Assembly: GCA_036390755.1 (NCBI GenBank)
Contig: DASWBH010000037.1
Coordinates: 1 to 64,000 of the forward strand
From: DASVHS01 sp036390755
GTDB lineage: Bacteria > Acidobacteriota > Thermoanaerobaculia > Gp7-AA8
Length of the DNA: 64,000 bases
Reading direction: 5' to 3'
Part shown: positions 26,179 to 34,738 of the stretch, piece by piece
Position numbering within the stretch: the stretch's first letter is position 1
Layout of the letters: the number at the start of each line of letters is the position of its first letter
The notes under the pieces: model-generated
Seen by the model: the letters and a program-made list of their open reading frames with translations, nothing else
The model's database searches: none
What the model was told of the DNA's origin: nothing
Made by a program: the position numbers and the translations under genes

Positions 26179-27294
26179 ATGGCTACCACCGAAAAACGCG
26201 ATTACTACGAGGTGCTCGGAGTCGAGCGGGCCGCTACGATCGATGAGATCAAGAAGGCGTACCGCCGTCTCGCGCTGAAGTACCACCCGGACAAGAACCC
26301 CGGCGATCCGACTGCCGAAGAAAAGTTCAAGGAGGCTGCCGAAGCGTACGGCGTTCTCTCCGATGAGGAAAAGCGCTCGCGTTACGACCGTTACGGCCAC
26401 GCCGGAACGGCCGGCATGGGCGGCTTCGATCCGAACCAGTTCGCCGACTTCGGCGACATCCTCGGCGACCTGTTCGGGTTCGGCGATTTCTTCGGCACAG
26501 GGCGCCGGCGATCGACGCGCCCGATGCGCGGCAACGACCTCCGCTTCGATCTCGAGCTCGACTTCAACGACGCTGTCTTCGGCAAAGAGATCACGCTCAA
26601 CGTTCCGCGCGTCGTGACCTGCCAGACCTGCAGCGGGTCGGGCGCGAAGAAAGGGACGCAGCCGGTCACGTGCACCGGATGCGGCGGCCGCGGACAGATC
26701 CGCTACTCGCAGGGCTTCTTCGCCGTCGCGCGGACATGCCCGCAGTGCGGCGGCGCGGGCAAAGTGATCAAGGATCCGTGCCCCACGTGCAACGGCGCCG
26801 GCCGCGTCCGCGAGGAGAAGAAGATCTCGGTCAAGATTCCAGCCGGCGTCGACGACGGCTCACGCTTGCGCGTCGCGGCGGAGGGCGAGTCGGGCGCCAA
26901 CGGCGGGCCGCCGGGCGACCTGTATGTGTTCATCAGCGTCCGGCCGCATCCGCAATTCACGCGCCGCGACTACGACATCCATTCCGAACAGCCGGTCACG
27001 ATGACGCAAGCGGTCCTCGGCGGCGAAGTGAGCACGGCGACGATCGACGGCGACGAGACGCTGAAGGTCCCGCCGGGCACGCAGCCGAATCAGGTGTTCC
27101 GCCTCCGCGGCAAGGGAGTGCAGTTCCTCGACGGCAGCGGCCGCGGCGACCACTACGTCCACGTGTCGGTGCGCATTCCGACTTCGCTGACCGACGAGCA
27201 GAGACGGTTGCTCGATCAGCTCGCGAAACTCGAAGGCGAGGTTCCGCCCGAGCGCAGAGTGCTCGACAAGGTCAAGGATTTCTTCTCGGCGTAG
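26179..27294 (+). CDS. dnaJ: Chaperone protein DnaJ (Hsp40)
   Basis: Type I J-protein, 371 residues: J domain with the HPD triad in KYHPDKNPGD, a Gly/Phe-rich region (MGGFDPNQFADFGDILGDLF), four CxxCxGxG zinc repeats (CQTCSGSG, CTGCGGRG, CPQCGGAG, CPTCNGAG) and the C-terminal peptide-binding domain. It stimulates DnaK ATPase activity. It lies three bases after dnaK and must be co-transcribed with it. Confidence 0.97.
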   Translation: MATTEKRDYYEVLGVERAATIDEIKKAYRRLALKYHPDKNPGDPTAEEKFKEAAEAYGVLSDEEKRSRYDRYGHAGTAGMGGFDPNQFADFGDILGDLFGFGDFFGTGRRRSTRPMRGNDLRFDLELDFNDAVFGKEITLNVPRVVTCQTCSGSGAKKGTQPVTCTGCGGRGQIRYSQGFFAVARTCPQCGGAGKVIKDPCPTCNGAGRVREEKKISVKIPAGVDDGSRLRVAAEGESGANGGPPGDLYVFISVRPHPQFTRRDYDIHSEQPVTMTQAVLGGEVSTATIDGDETLKVPPGTQPNQVFRLRGKGVQFLDGSGRGDHYVHVSVRIPTSLTDEQRRLLDQLAKLEGEVPPERRVLDKVKDFFSA

Positions 27295-27347
27295 CGGCCG
27301 CTCGACGTTCGGCGGTACAGTGAGCCGTGTCTCGTCGAGGAGGTCGA

Positions 27348-27770
27348 ATGCGACCCATCATTCTCGCCGTCGCGATTCTCTCGATGCTTCTGCTCGCAGC
27401 CAGCGCGACGCCGCCGGCTCTACTCCGGAGTGATGCCCCGGCGCTCGAAGTGGAGATCCACATCTGGCCGGTGACGCAGGACCCGTTGCAACTCCTCACG
27501 CGCGTCACGCCGGGCATGTATCGCTGCTCGGTGCTCGTGCACGACGAGCCGGGAAGCAATCGCACCTGGAAAACGAAAGACGTCGTGATCTCGCCCGGTC
27601 ACAGCGGCGAGGAAACGGCAACCGCTGGTGAGCTGCAGCTTCACTTCAAAGCGACCGTCGATCGCGCGGCGGAGAAGGCGAACGCGGTGGCAACGGTGAC
27701 TCGCAACGGAAGAGTCGTCAGCCGGCAGAAAACATCGGTCTTTCTCTCCCGCGCACGCGAGCGTGGCTGA
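27348..27770 (+). CDS. Secreted hypothetical protein (140 aa)
   Basis: Signal peptide MRPIILAVAILSMLLLAASA, then a beta-rich mature part (LEVEIHIWPVTQD, RCSVLVHDEPG, ELQLHFKATVDRA). The start was chosen at this ATG because a perfect GAGGAGG ribosome binding site lies just upstream, rather than at an earlier codon. Its last codons overlap the next gene by eight bases. Not recognised. Confidence 0.65.
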   Translation: MRPIILAVAILSMLLLAASATPPALLRSDAPALEVEIHIWPVTQDPLQLLTRVTPGMYRCSVLVHDEPGSNRTWKTKDVVISPGHSGEETATAGELQLHFKATVDRAAEKANAVATVTRNGRVVSRQKTSVFLSRARERG

Positions 27771-28323
27771 GCATCGGATCCTCTGGCGGAGGCTCGATCG
27801 GCCCGGTCACGAGTACGCGGGGCTGCGTCGCGACGGGTCGAACTGGCTGCTCAGCGGCGTGGCGGTGTTCGTCGACGACAAACTGCCGTGTCGTCTCGAA
27901 TACGCGGTCGTGTGCAATGAAGCGTGGGCGACGCTGCACGCGTCGGTGAACGGCTCCGTCGGCTCGCGCGAAGTCAGCGCCCAGGTCAGCGCGCGTCCCG
28001 ACGGTGTGTGGCTGCTCAACCGTGAGCCGTGTCCGCAAGTCGCCGGCTGCACCGATATCGATCTCAATTTCAGCCCGTCGACGAATCTGCTCCCGATCCG
28101 GCGGTTGAATCTTGCGACCGGTGAAGAGGCGCACGTTCGCGCGGCGTGGCTCCGCTTTCCGGGCTTCACGCTCGAGCCGCTCGAGCAGACGTACCGACGG
28201 CTGAGCGGGCGCATGTTTCGCTACGAGAGCGCGGCAGGAACATTCGTTGCGGAGCTCGAGGTGGGCGAATTGGGTCTGCCGTTGCGGTACGGAGACATCT
28301 GGTCGGCTGATGCGGTGCTCTGA
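27763..28323 (+). CDS. Putative glycolipid-binding domain protein
   Basis: 186 residues starting at GTG. The order ILWRRLDRPGHEYAGLRRDG, then LEYAVVCNEAWATLHASVNG, DLNFSPSTNLLPIRRL and WLRFPGFTLEPLEQTYRRL matches my memory of the bacterial putative glycolipid-binding family (DUF1089). No signal peptide, so cytosolic. The start codon overlaps the previous gene and the stop overlaps the phosphatase ATG, indicating one operon. Confidence 0.7.
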   Translation: MAEHRILWRRLDRPGHEYAGLRRDGSNWLLSGVAVFVDDKLPCRLEYAVVCNEAWATLHASVNGSVGSREVSAQVSARPDGVWLLNREPCPQVAGCTDIDLNFSPSTNLLPIRRLNLATGEEAHVRAAWLRFPGFTLEPLEQTYRRLSGRMFRYESAAGTFVAELEVGELGLPLRYGDIWSADAVL

Positions 28324-28799
28324 TGTTTAGAGAAGTGCAGCTGCCCGACGGCATCCGCGGCAAGCTGTTCCTCCACAGCATGCCCGGTCGTCTGGAGCGA
28401 TTCGCCGCCGCGCGCACAGCGATCGCCGACAGCGAAGTGAAGCACGTGGTCTGCCTCACCCTCGATCGGGAGATTCGCGAGATGAGTCCCGACTACGCGG
28501 CGGCGATCGAGGCAGGTCCGCCGTGGCGTCACGTCGCGATTCCGGTGCCGGACGGCGGGATTCCGAGTGACGCGGAGTCGTTCCGCGAAGCGGCGCGCTC
28601 GATCGCCGCGTTGCTGAAGAACGGCGAGAACGTCCTCGTGCACTGCGCGGCCGGCATCGGTCGCACGGGCACGTTCGCCGCAGCGGTGTTGTGCCAGCTC
28701 GGCGTCGCGCTTCCAGATGCGCAGCGCATCGTGCGCGCTGCCGGTTCGTCGTCCGAAAGCGACGCGCAACGGCGCTTTCTGCGCTCGATTTGCGAGTAG
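28323..28799 (+). CDS. Protein tyrosine / dual-specificity phosphatase
   Basis: 158 residues with the catalytic P-loop VHCAAGIGRTGT (CX5R; Cys at about residue 109, Arg at about 115) and a preceding PVPDGGIPS loop that supplies the general acid. It dephosphorylates phosphotyrosine or possibly a small phosphoester. It overlaps the glycolipid-binding-like gene by one base and precedes two further small genes, so it belongs to an uncharacterised operon. Confidence 0.85.
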   Translation: MFREVQLPDGIRGKLFLHSMPGRLERFAAARTAIADSEVKHVVCLTLDREIREMSPDYAAAIEAGPPWRHVAIPVPDGGIPSDAESFREAARSIAALLKNGENVLVHCAAGIGRTGTFAAAVLCQLGVALPDAQRIVRAAGSSSESDAQRRFLRSICE

Positions 28800-28810
28800 G
28801 ATATCGCCCG

Positions 28811-29194
28811 ATGTTCGACCGGATGAAGGGCTGGATCAAGGACAAGAGCGAGTGGAACGAGCAGCATCGCCGCAACTGGGACCGCGCCACGATCCCGGCC
28901 AGCGACGGCTTGAGCATGCTGCAGCGGCTGCTCGAGACGCGGCTGGCGATGTGGCTCGCTGACGACGGCTGCGAGGTCGTCGACCGGCAGTTGCTGCAGA
29001 ACCCCAAGGGCGAGTACGTCGTGCGCTACAAAGTCGTGCCGGTCGGCGTCGACGTCTGGGTGTTCAACGCTGGCGTTCAGGCCGGGATCGGCGAACCCGA
29101 GCTGAAGCTCCACGACGGCGATGCGATCAGCCCCGACGAGCTCGCGAAGATGGTCGTGGACTTCGTGAAGAGCAAGCTGCCTCCGCGCGCGTAA
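28811..29194 (+). CDS. Hypothetical protein (127 aa)
   Basis: Starts MFDRMKGWIKDKSEWNEQ, with a TAGGAT hexamer 8 bases upstream and no ribosome binding site. Two parts: an N-terminal helical region containing SMLQRLLETRLAMWL, and a strand-rich part GEYVVRYKVVPVGVDVWVFN ending in DELAKMVVDFVKSKL. Acidic/basic mixed and cytosolic. Not recognised. Four bases precede the next gene. Confidence 0.55.
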   Translation: MFDRMKGWIKDKSEWNEQHRRNWDRATIPASDGLSMLQRLLETRLAMWLADDGCEVVDRQLLQNPKGEYVVRYKVVPVGVDVWVFNAGVQAGIGEPELKLHDGDAISPDELAKMVVDFVKSKLPPRA

Positions 29195-29198
29195 CGGG

Positions 29199-29750
29199 AT
29201 GGCCGGCCGGTTCTTTTCGTTTGTCGGCGGCGACGGAGGCGCGTGGCGAGTGACGCGAATGGCCGCGATCACCGGCCAGAGTCTCGAGCGCGTCGAACGG
29301 CTCCACGTCGTCGAGAAGCGGCTGGAGAGTCCGCCCGCGAACGCAGAATGGGTCCTCCGCGGCGTCACCAGCTACGAACGCTACGTGACGGCGGCGGAGC
29401 AACAGCAACTTCGCGCCAGGCAGCCGCCCGTCGGCCGGCCTGAGGCCACTCGCGCGGCGCTGATTCCCATACGCAAATCGGACGAGTGGTGGCAATTGCC
29501 GCACGACGAACGCCGGCGCATCTTCGAAGATCGATCCGCGCACATCGCGACAGGGCTCCGGTATCTGCCTGCCGTCGCGCGCCGCCTGCATCACGGCTAC
29601 GAGCTCGGCGAGCCGTTCGATTTCCTGACATGGTTCGAGTTCGCGCCGGGCGATGCGCACGCCTTCGAAGAGCTCGTCGGAGAGTTGCGGCGCACGGAGG
29701 AGTGGCGCTTCGTGATTCGCGAGGTCGATGTGAGAGTGGAGCGCGACTGA
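29199..29750 (+). CDS. Chlorite dismutase / coproheme decarboxylase-like haem protein
   Basis: 183 residues. The segment RRLHHGYELGEPFDFLTWFEF places the probable proximal haem His near residue 130 followed by the DFLTWFEF strand, and the end FEELVGELRRTEEWRFVIREVDVRVE matches the ferredoxin-like fold of the Cld family. It is shorter than the roughly 240-residue haem biosynthesis enzyme HemQ, closer to the short Cld clade. A role in haem handling is likely; chlorite as a substrate is not implied. Confidence 0.65.
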   Translation: MAGRFFSFVGGDGGAWRVTRMAAITGQSLERVERLHVVEKRLESPPANAEWVLRGVTSYERYVTAAEQQQLRARQPPVGRPEATRAALIPIRKSDEWWQLPHDERRRIFEDRSAHIATGLRYLPAVARRLHHGYELGEPFDFLTWFEFAPGDAHAFEELVGELRRTEEWRFVIREVDVRVERD

Positions 29751-29754
29751 GGAC

Positions 29755-30417
29755 TCACGATGCCCCCAGCGTCTCCAGAAATCCGCGAGCTGCGTGGTCG
29801 AGTGTCGGATTCGTCTGCGCGCCGACGCCGCCGGCCTCGACCACCAGCACGTGCGGCGACTCGACCGAATCGGGCGACTTCTCGTGCCGCTCGAGCCCGC
29901 GCAGCTCCTCGTGGCGGCTGTTGCCGTAGGTGAGGAATCGAACGTCGGCGAAGCCGGCGCGTCGCAGCAGCGCCGCGAGCGTCGTCGCGTTGAACAGAAA
30001 CTGATGACCCCACCCGCGGAACGACGTGTTCAGAGCGAAGCAGTTCCGGATCGCGTCGTTCGCGCCGTACTGCGTCGCCACGACCCAGTCGAGATTCGGC
30101 GTCGACAGACGCAGCACGCCGTCGTCCGCCAGTGCGCTCCGGCAATCGCGCAGAAATCGCTCGCACTCCCAGTACGGCAGATGCTCGATGAAGTGCTCGG
30201 CGAAGACAAAGCGCAGATCGTGAAACGGAAGCCCGTCGCGGACGTCGAGCACGTAGTCGACGCCCCGGTAACGCCGCACGTCGATGTTGATCCAGCCGTC
30301 GAGATGTACGGGACCGCAGCCGACGTGCAGCTTGCCGCCGGGAGGCAGCCGGCGGCATCGCCACGCGTTGTACGACTTTCTCGCTGTGCGCCACCAGTGG
30401 CGGAGGATGCCGGTCAT
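29755..30417 (-). CDS. SAM-dependent methyltransferase (class I)
   Basis: 220 residues with the SAM-binding loop KLHVGCGPVHLDGWINIDV, then VLDVRDGLPF and AEHFIEHLPYWECERFLRD, typical of the Methyltransf_11-like proteins that follow glycosyltransferases. The target is unknown. The start at MTGILRHWW overlaps the upstream hydrolase stop codon by four bases. The downstream end is close to the convergent Cld-like gene. Confidence 0.8.
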   Translation of the reverse strand: MTGILRHWWRTARKSYNAWRCRRLPPGGKLHVGCGPVHLDGWINIDVRRYRGVDYVLDVRDGLPFHDLRFVFAEHFIEHLPYWECERFLRDCRSALADDGVLRLSTPNLDWVVATQYGANDAIRNCFALNTSFRGWGHQFLFNATTLAALLRRAGFADVRFLTYGNSRHEELRGLERHEKSPDSVESPHVLVVEAGGVGAQTNPTLDHAARGFLETLGAS

Positions 30418-31235
30418 TTCGCCGCGGCCGTTTTGATGAAGCGCGTGACGGTGTCGTAGTAGCGCTGCTGCTCGGCGTTCGCCAGCTCGCAATGGCCGGC
30501 CGTCTCGCTGACGAGCAGCTCCTTCGGCACGCGCAGCTGCTGATAGAGCGACATGCCGAGCTTGAACGGGATCACCTGGTCGGGCTTGCCGTGCATGACC
30601 AGCACCGGCGCGCCGGCGGCGTTGAGCCAGCGAGCGGTCGTGAGCGCGAGCGGCGCCGTCCAGCCGAGGGGAATCGGCGCGTACAGCGCGTTGCCGAGCT
30701 CGGCGAGCGAGGGGAACGAATTCTCGATCACCACGCTTTGCGCGCCGCGCTCCTTCGCCACGTACGCGGCATACGGGCCGCCGAGGGATTCGCCGTAAAG
30801 ACTGATGTCGGAGGTCAGCTTGCGCGCGTGGTCATACGCGGCGATCGCGTCGATGAACAGCGCGTTCTCAGCCGGTATGCCGTCGCTCTTGCCGTAGCCG
30901 CGCCAGTCGAACAGCAGCACCGAGATGCCGCGCGCCGCCAGGTTCGCCGCGATCGGCCCGCGCTCTCCGATGTTGCCGCCGTTGCCGTGGAAGTAGACGA
31001 GCAGCGGCGCGTTCGCGTCGCGTGACCGAAACAGCCACGCGTTGAGCCGGACTCCGTCCCGCGTCGTGATCCATTGCTCTTCCGGCTGCACCGCGAATGA
31101 CGACGTGTCCCAGAATCCTTCCGGATACCGCAGCGGGAAAAACATCGATCCGCGGCGGACGTGCTGGGCGAAGAAGTAGAGCGCGACGGCTGCGACGACG
31201 GCGACGACGGCAGCGGTCGCGAGGAGGCGGATCAC
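30414..31235 (-). CDS. Membrane-anchored alpha/beta hydrolase
   Basis: 273 residues: an N-terminal membrane anchor (about 4-24), oxyanion-hole segment FHGNGGNIGERG, nucleophile elbow YGESLGG, acid near MHGKPDQVIPF and catalytic His in AGHCELA. It resembles the BEM46/ABHD13-type serine hydrolases found in many bacteria. Likely an esterase or lipase at the inner membrane. It overlaps both neighbours (methyltransferase and MamK-like gene) by four bases, so all are one operon. Confidence 0.85.
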   Translation of the reverse strand: MIRLLATAAVVAVVAAVALYFFAQHVRRGSMFFPLRYPEGFWDTSSFAVQPEEQWITTRDGVRLNAWLFRSRDANAPLLVYFHGNGGNIGERGPIAANLAARGISVLLFDWRGYGKSDGIPAENALFIDAIAAYDHARKLTSDISLYGESLGGPYAAYVAKERGAQSVVIENSFPSLAELGNALYAPIPLGWTAPLALTTARWLNAAGAPVLVMHGKPDQVIPFKLGMSLYQQLRVPKELLVSETAGHCELANAEQQRYYDTVTRFIKTAAAK

Positions 31236-32266
31236 GCCGATAGTTTTTCCCAGTCTGTCTCCGGCGCGTCAAGGGCCAGCGCGAGACCGCCGTCGGATCC
31301 GACGAACACGGGATCCTCCATGTACGTCACGCGTCCGCCGCCGACTTCGCGGAGCGCGGCTTCGAGCGCCTGCGGCAGATTGCGAATCAGTCCGCCGCCG
31401 CCCGACAGGATGATGTTGTTGCGCACCTTCTCCTGGAACTCCGGTTCCACGCGCGAGAGCAGGTCCAGCATCGTCTCGATCGTCGGAGCGAGGAGGGTCT
31501 CGCACGCCGCTTTGAGCTCGTCGGTGATGTCGAGCTCCGTCGGTACGCCCTTCACCGGCGCCGTCACGACCGCGCGCCGGCCCGGATCGCCGACGAAGCT
31601 GAACTTCTCCTTCCACTCGCGCACCATGAAGATCGTGACGTTCGCCTGCGGGAAGCGCTCCTCGATGAGCCCCAGCAGGTGCGCATCGATCGAGTCGCCG
31701 GCGATCGTCAGCGTCCGCTGGTCCTCTTCGGTCGGATAGCGGCCCTTCATGACGCAGAAGTCGGTGGTGCCCGCGCCGATGTCGACGATCATCGTGTTGA
31801 GCAGCGCGTCGAGTCCGTACGCGACGGCGAACGGCTCCGAGACGATCATCAGACTGTCGACGATCCCTTTCATCGAATTGCGCAGGTACTGCTTGTTCGT
31901 GCGCAGCGCCGCGGCGGGTACGCCGACGACCGCCCGCACGTTCGACGTACGCGCCTTGCCGTTCGCGTTCACGCCGACGAGTCCGAGCAGATGCCGGAGC
32001 AGCTCGCGGACCGCTTCGACATCCTTTTCCGATCCTTCCTTGAGCAGGCCGCGCTCGAGAGGCCGATGGAGGTCGAGCATGGTCCGGTTCGACACGGCTT
32101 CGTGTCCGATGAGCACCTGGCGTTTGAGGACTTTCTTCGCGACCATGTCCACGGGCCATCCGACGAAGCTGTCGACGACGAAGCGCTCGCCGTTCGACGC
32201 GGAGATTGCGCTCCGCGAGGTGCCGAGGTCGATGCCGACGTGAAGAAGCTCGGAGGGTGCGGACAT
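31232..32266 (-). CDS. MamK-like bacterial actin
   Basis: 344 residues of actin fold: phosphate 1 GIDLGTSRSA (about 11-20), phosphate 2 VDIGAGTTDFC (about 165-175), connect and adenosine region ILSGGGGLIRNL. Stretches such as FVGWPVDMVAKKVL, LDLHRPLERGLLKEGS, IVSEPFAVAYGLDALLNTMIVD and EKFSFVGDPG resemble MamK, the filament that positions magnetosomes, much more than MreB or FtsA. No other magnetosome gene is in the window. It is two bases after the wall amidase gene and overlaps the hydrolase gene, which suggests a filament linked to envelope or wall work. Confidence 0.82.
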   Translation of the reverse strand: MSAPSELLHVGIDLGTSRSAISASNGERFVVDSFVGWPVDMVAKKVLKRQVLIGHEAVSNRTMLDLHRPLERGLLKEGSEKDVEAVRELLRHLLGLVGVNANGKARTSNVRAVVGVPAAALRTNKQYLRNSMKGIVDSLMIVSEPFAVAYGLDALLNTMIVDIGAGTTDFCVMKGRYPTEEDQRTLTIAGDSIDAHLLGLIEERFPQANVTIFMVREWKEKFSFVGDPGRRAVVTAPVKGVPTELDITDELKAACETLLAPTIETMLDLLSRVEPEFQEKVRNNIILSGGGGLIRNLPQALEAALREVGGGRVTYMEDPVFVGSDGGLALALDAPETDWEKLSA

Positions 32267-32268
32267 CG

Positions 32269-33291
32269 TCAGGTTCCTTTCTTTCGGGGCGACTCCGCCG
32301 CTCCCGCGTACGCTCGAATCCCTTCGAACAACGCCTCGGCGATCTTCTGCCGGTAGTCGGCTTTGCCGAGCATGGCCGCTTCTTTCTGGTTCGAGAGGCA
32401 GCCGATTTCGGCGAGGATTGCCGGCATCTCGGTCGCGACGAGCACGACGAACGGTGCGCGCTTCACGCCCCAGTTCTCGAGGCCGGGGTCGTTCGCGCGG
32501 AGCTGCCCGAAGAGCCGCTGCTGCACGGTACGGGCGAGCTGCCGCGACTCGTCGCGCCGCGCGTCCGCGTAAATGCCGTCGAGCAGCTTGCGCAGATCGG
32601 CCATCGAATAGCCGGACATGCTGTTCTCGTCGGCGGCGAGTTTAGTCAGCGACGGATCGTCGGTCGGGCCGAGGTAGTAGGTCTCGACGCCGTGCGACGC
32701 GGTGTGGTTGACGATCGAGTTGACGTGGATCGAAACGAAGACGTCGCTGCGCGATTCGTTGGCCAGACGCGCGCGATCGCGGAGGCGGATGGTGCGGTCG
32801 TCGCCGCGCGTGACGATGACTTCGAAGCCGCCGCGCTCGAGGATTCGCTTCAGGCGGCGGCCGACGTCGAGCGTCACGAATTTTTCCTCGAGGCCGAGCG
32901 CGGAGGCACCGGGATCGGTCCCGCCGTGGCCCGCATCGAGAACGACGCGGCGGACGGCCAGGGGGAAGGCCGAGGCGGCGACGCGCTGGAGGGGATCGGG
33001 CGTCGCGATGACTTCGGGCGTCGCGGCAGCCAGCGCGTGCACGGGCGCGGGAGACGGCTGCGCCGGAGGTGCGGGTGAGGGCGTGGCCTGATTCGCGACG
33101 AAATACGTCGAGCCGGCGAGCGCGAAGGCGATCAGCACGGGAGCGCGCCGCAGCCACACGTTCAGCAGCCGCTTCGGCCTTTGGAGCGACCGAGGCGGCA
33201 AGCCGCGAATGGTGGCGACGTTCTCCGCGATGGCCTGTTTCAGCAGGCGCCGCCGCATTCGTTCGATTCTGTCCGCGCTCATTCCGCTCAC
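32269..33291 (-). CDS. N-acetylmuramoyl-L-alanine amidase (Amidase_3)
   Basis: 340 residues: cytoplasmic N-terminus, one membrane segment (about 50-66), a Pro/Ala-rich linker (PSPAPPAQPSPAPV) and a C-terminal zinc amidase domain. Zinc ligands and catalytic residues are visible in LDAGHGGTDPGA, ALGLEEKF, FVSIHVNS and LAEIGCLSN. It cleaves the peptide stem from glycan during cell separation. No LysM or AMIN targeting domain. The start is GTG; an ATG three codons later is possible. It leads the operon with the MamK-like gene. Confidence 0.9.
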   Translation of the reverse strand: MSGMSADRIERMRRRLLKQAIAENVATIRGLPPRSLQRPKRLLNVWLRRAPVLIAFALAGSTYFVANQATPSPAPPAQPSPAPVHALAAATPEVIATPDPLQRVAASAFPLAVRRVVLDAGHGGTDPGASALGLEEKFVTLDVGRRLKRILERGGFEVIVTRGDDRTIRLRDRARLANESRSDVFVSIHVNSIVNHTASHGVETYYLGPTDDPSLTKLAADENSMSGYSMADLRKLLDGIYADARRDESRQLARTVQQRLFGQLRANDPGLENWGVKRAPFVVLVATEMPAILAEIGCLSNQKEAAMLGKADYRQKIAEALFEGIRAYAGAAESPRKKGT

Positions 33292-33361
33292 CCGATCGAC
33301 GATTTGACGTCAACGATTCTAACTCGGCCGCTAGAATGCCCCGCGAAAGGAGTCATCCGAG

Positions 33362-33577
33362 ATGGCGGACAACAGAGTCTACAAACTGGTCGAGCTCGTC
33401 GGCACGTCGGAGAAAGGCTTCGCCGAGGCGGTCGCGACGGGCGTCAAACGCGCGGCGAAAACGCTCCGCAACATGGACTGGTTCGAGGTCACCGAGCTGC
33501 GGGGCCGGGTCACCGGGAACAAGGTCGCGCAGTATCAGGTGAAGCTGAAGGTCGGGTTCCGGCTCGACGACGAGTAG
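33362..33577 (+). CDS. Dodecin (flavin storage/buffering protein)
   Basis: 71 residues matching the dodecin family: VYKLVELVGTSEKGFAEAV, the helix KRAAKTLRNMDWFEV with the flavin-stacking Trp, and the strand GRVTGNKVAQYQVKLKVGFRL. Dodecamers bind riboflavin or FMN. A strong AAAGGAG ribosome binding site lies upstream. Stands alone, followed by heptamer locus H. Confidence 0.95.
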   Translation: MADNRVYKLVELVGTSEKGFAEAVATGVKRAAKTLRNMDWFEVTELRGRVTGNKVAQYQVKLKVGFRLDDE

Positions 33578-33583
33578 GCGAAG

Positions 33584-33631
33584 GGTTGTCGGTTATCGGT
33601 GCTGACGACCGATAACCGACAACCGACAACT
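33584..33631. repeat. Heptamer quasi-palindrome, locus H
   Basis: Left arm GGTTGTC, GGTTATC; spacer; right arm GATAACC, GACAACC, GACAACT, complementary to the left. It lies between the convergent dodecin and cytochrome genes, as a shared terminator would. Confidence 0.8.
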
Positions 33632-34673
33632 CACTCCGGTTTCGCGAACTCCTTCTCGTGGTCTTCGCGTTCAATCTGATCTCGCTGTATGTCCGGGTCG
33701 CTCCGGCACGCGGATCGACCGTAACGACCTTGACGACGAACGGCAGCTTCATGCCGTCGACTTCGCGATAGTCCGAAAAGTCGGTCTGCTGCGGAATGAG
33801 ACCGATGGGTGTCGGCGTCAGGCGGATGCGGCGAACGAGCAGACCGGTTTCCGCGTCGAAGTAGAGTCGCTCGCGTCCGTTCTCGCCGAATCGGGCAACC
33901 ATCAGATAAGCGTCGCGATCGCCGACCTTCGTCAGCAGGTGCACGCGAGCATTGGCCGGGATGTCGTTCGGAAGCGTCGGCCGGTACGCGTTGGCGATCA
34001 TCGTGGCGGTCTCGATCTGATTCGGCTCCATCGCGCGCGTGCCTTTTGCGTCGCGCACCCATCCGCTGCTGCCGTCGATGACGTTCACCATCTCGCCTTG
34101 CGGAGTCATTCCGGTTGCGCGCATCCTGCCCGGCGCGATCACGACGTCGATGGGTGTCTTTCCCTGCTGCGCCTCGCGCACGCCCTTCAGTTCCATGGTC
34201 GCGAGCGCTTTCTCGTTGAGGTTGCCCAGCGCTTTCGCATAGCGCGCGACGACTTCATCGCGCGTCGGCAGCGGCGGCTTCGGTGCGGCCTGTGCCTCCG
34301 CGGGCCGTGGCACGAGCGCGATCGGCAGCACCGGAACGCTGACGGGGTTCGGCGCACCGCGGTGGCAGGTTTCGCACGAGACCTCCGTCTGTCCTTTGAA
34401 GTACTTCACGTTCGTGTCGATGACGAGCTGCATCATCTGACGTGCAGTCTTCTTCTCGTCCTTGGCGTCGTTCGGGAGATCGAGCTCGCCGTTCGCGGCG
34501 CGCACGTGGCAGAAATCGCAAGTGACACCGAGCGAGGCGGAGATGAACTGCATCGCCCGAAACAGCTGACCGGGCGTCAGGCCCTTCAGCACCTGCACGT
34601 TTTTCAGCTCCTGCTGGCCAGCAGCAGTGGTCGCGATCAGCGCGAGTGTCACAGCAAACGTCATTCGCTTCAT
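33631..34673 (-). CDS. Dihaem c-type cytochrome, reaction-centre-subunit-like, with apparent 3' frameshift
   Basis: Signal peptide MKRMTFAVTLALIATTAAG, then two haem sites CDFCH (about residue 53) and CETCH (about 100), as in the photosynthetic reaction-centre-cytochrome-like proteins common in Acidobacteriota. A C-terminal beta-rich domain (LYFDAETGLLVRR, YREVDGMKLPFVVKV) follows. It is periplasmic and probably electron carrying. The frame continues past the expected end into antisense of dodecin. A shift of one base near 33665-33671 instead gives EDHEKEFAKPE and a stop right before heptamer locus H, the natural end. So one base is probably missing there. Confidence 0.8.
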
Positions 34674-34738
34674 CGAGGCTCCTTTCCGGGGAGGCGATCT
34701 TAGCTTTTGCGGCGCCGGTCATGCATTACTCGACATGA

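Noticed and set aside
31232..32266. Magnetosome island
   Set aside because: Only a MamK-like actin is present; no mamA, mamB, mamE, mamM, mamI or related genes occur in the window.
33631..34673. Evidence of photosynthesis from the reaction-centre-type cytochrome
   Set aside because: No pufL/M, bch or other photosynthesis genes; this cytochrome family is common in non-phototrophic Acidobacteriota.
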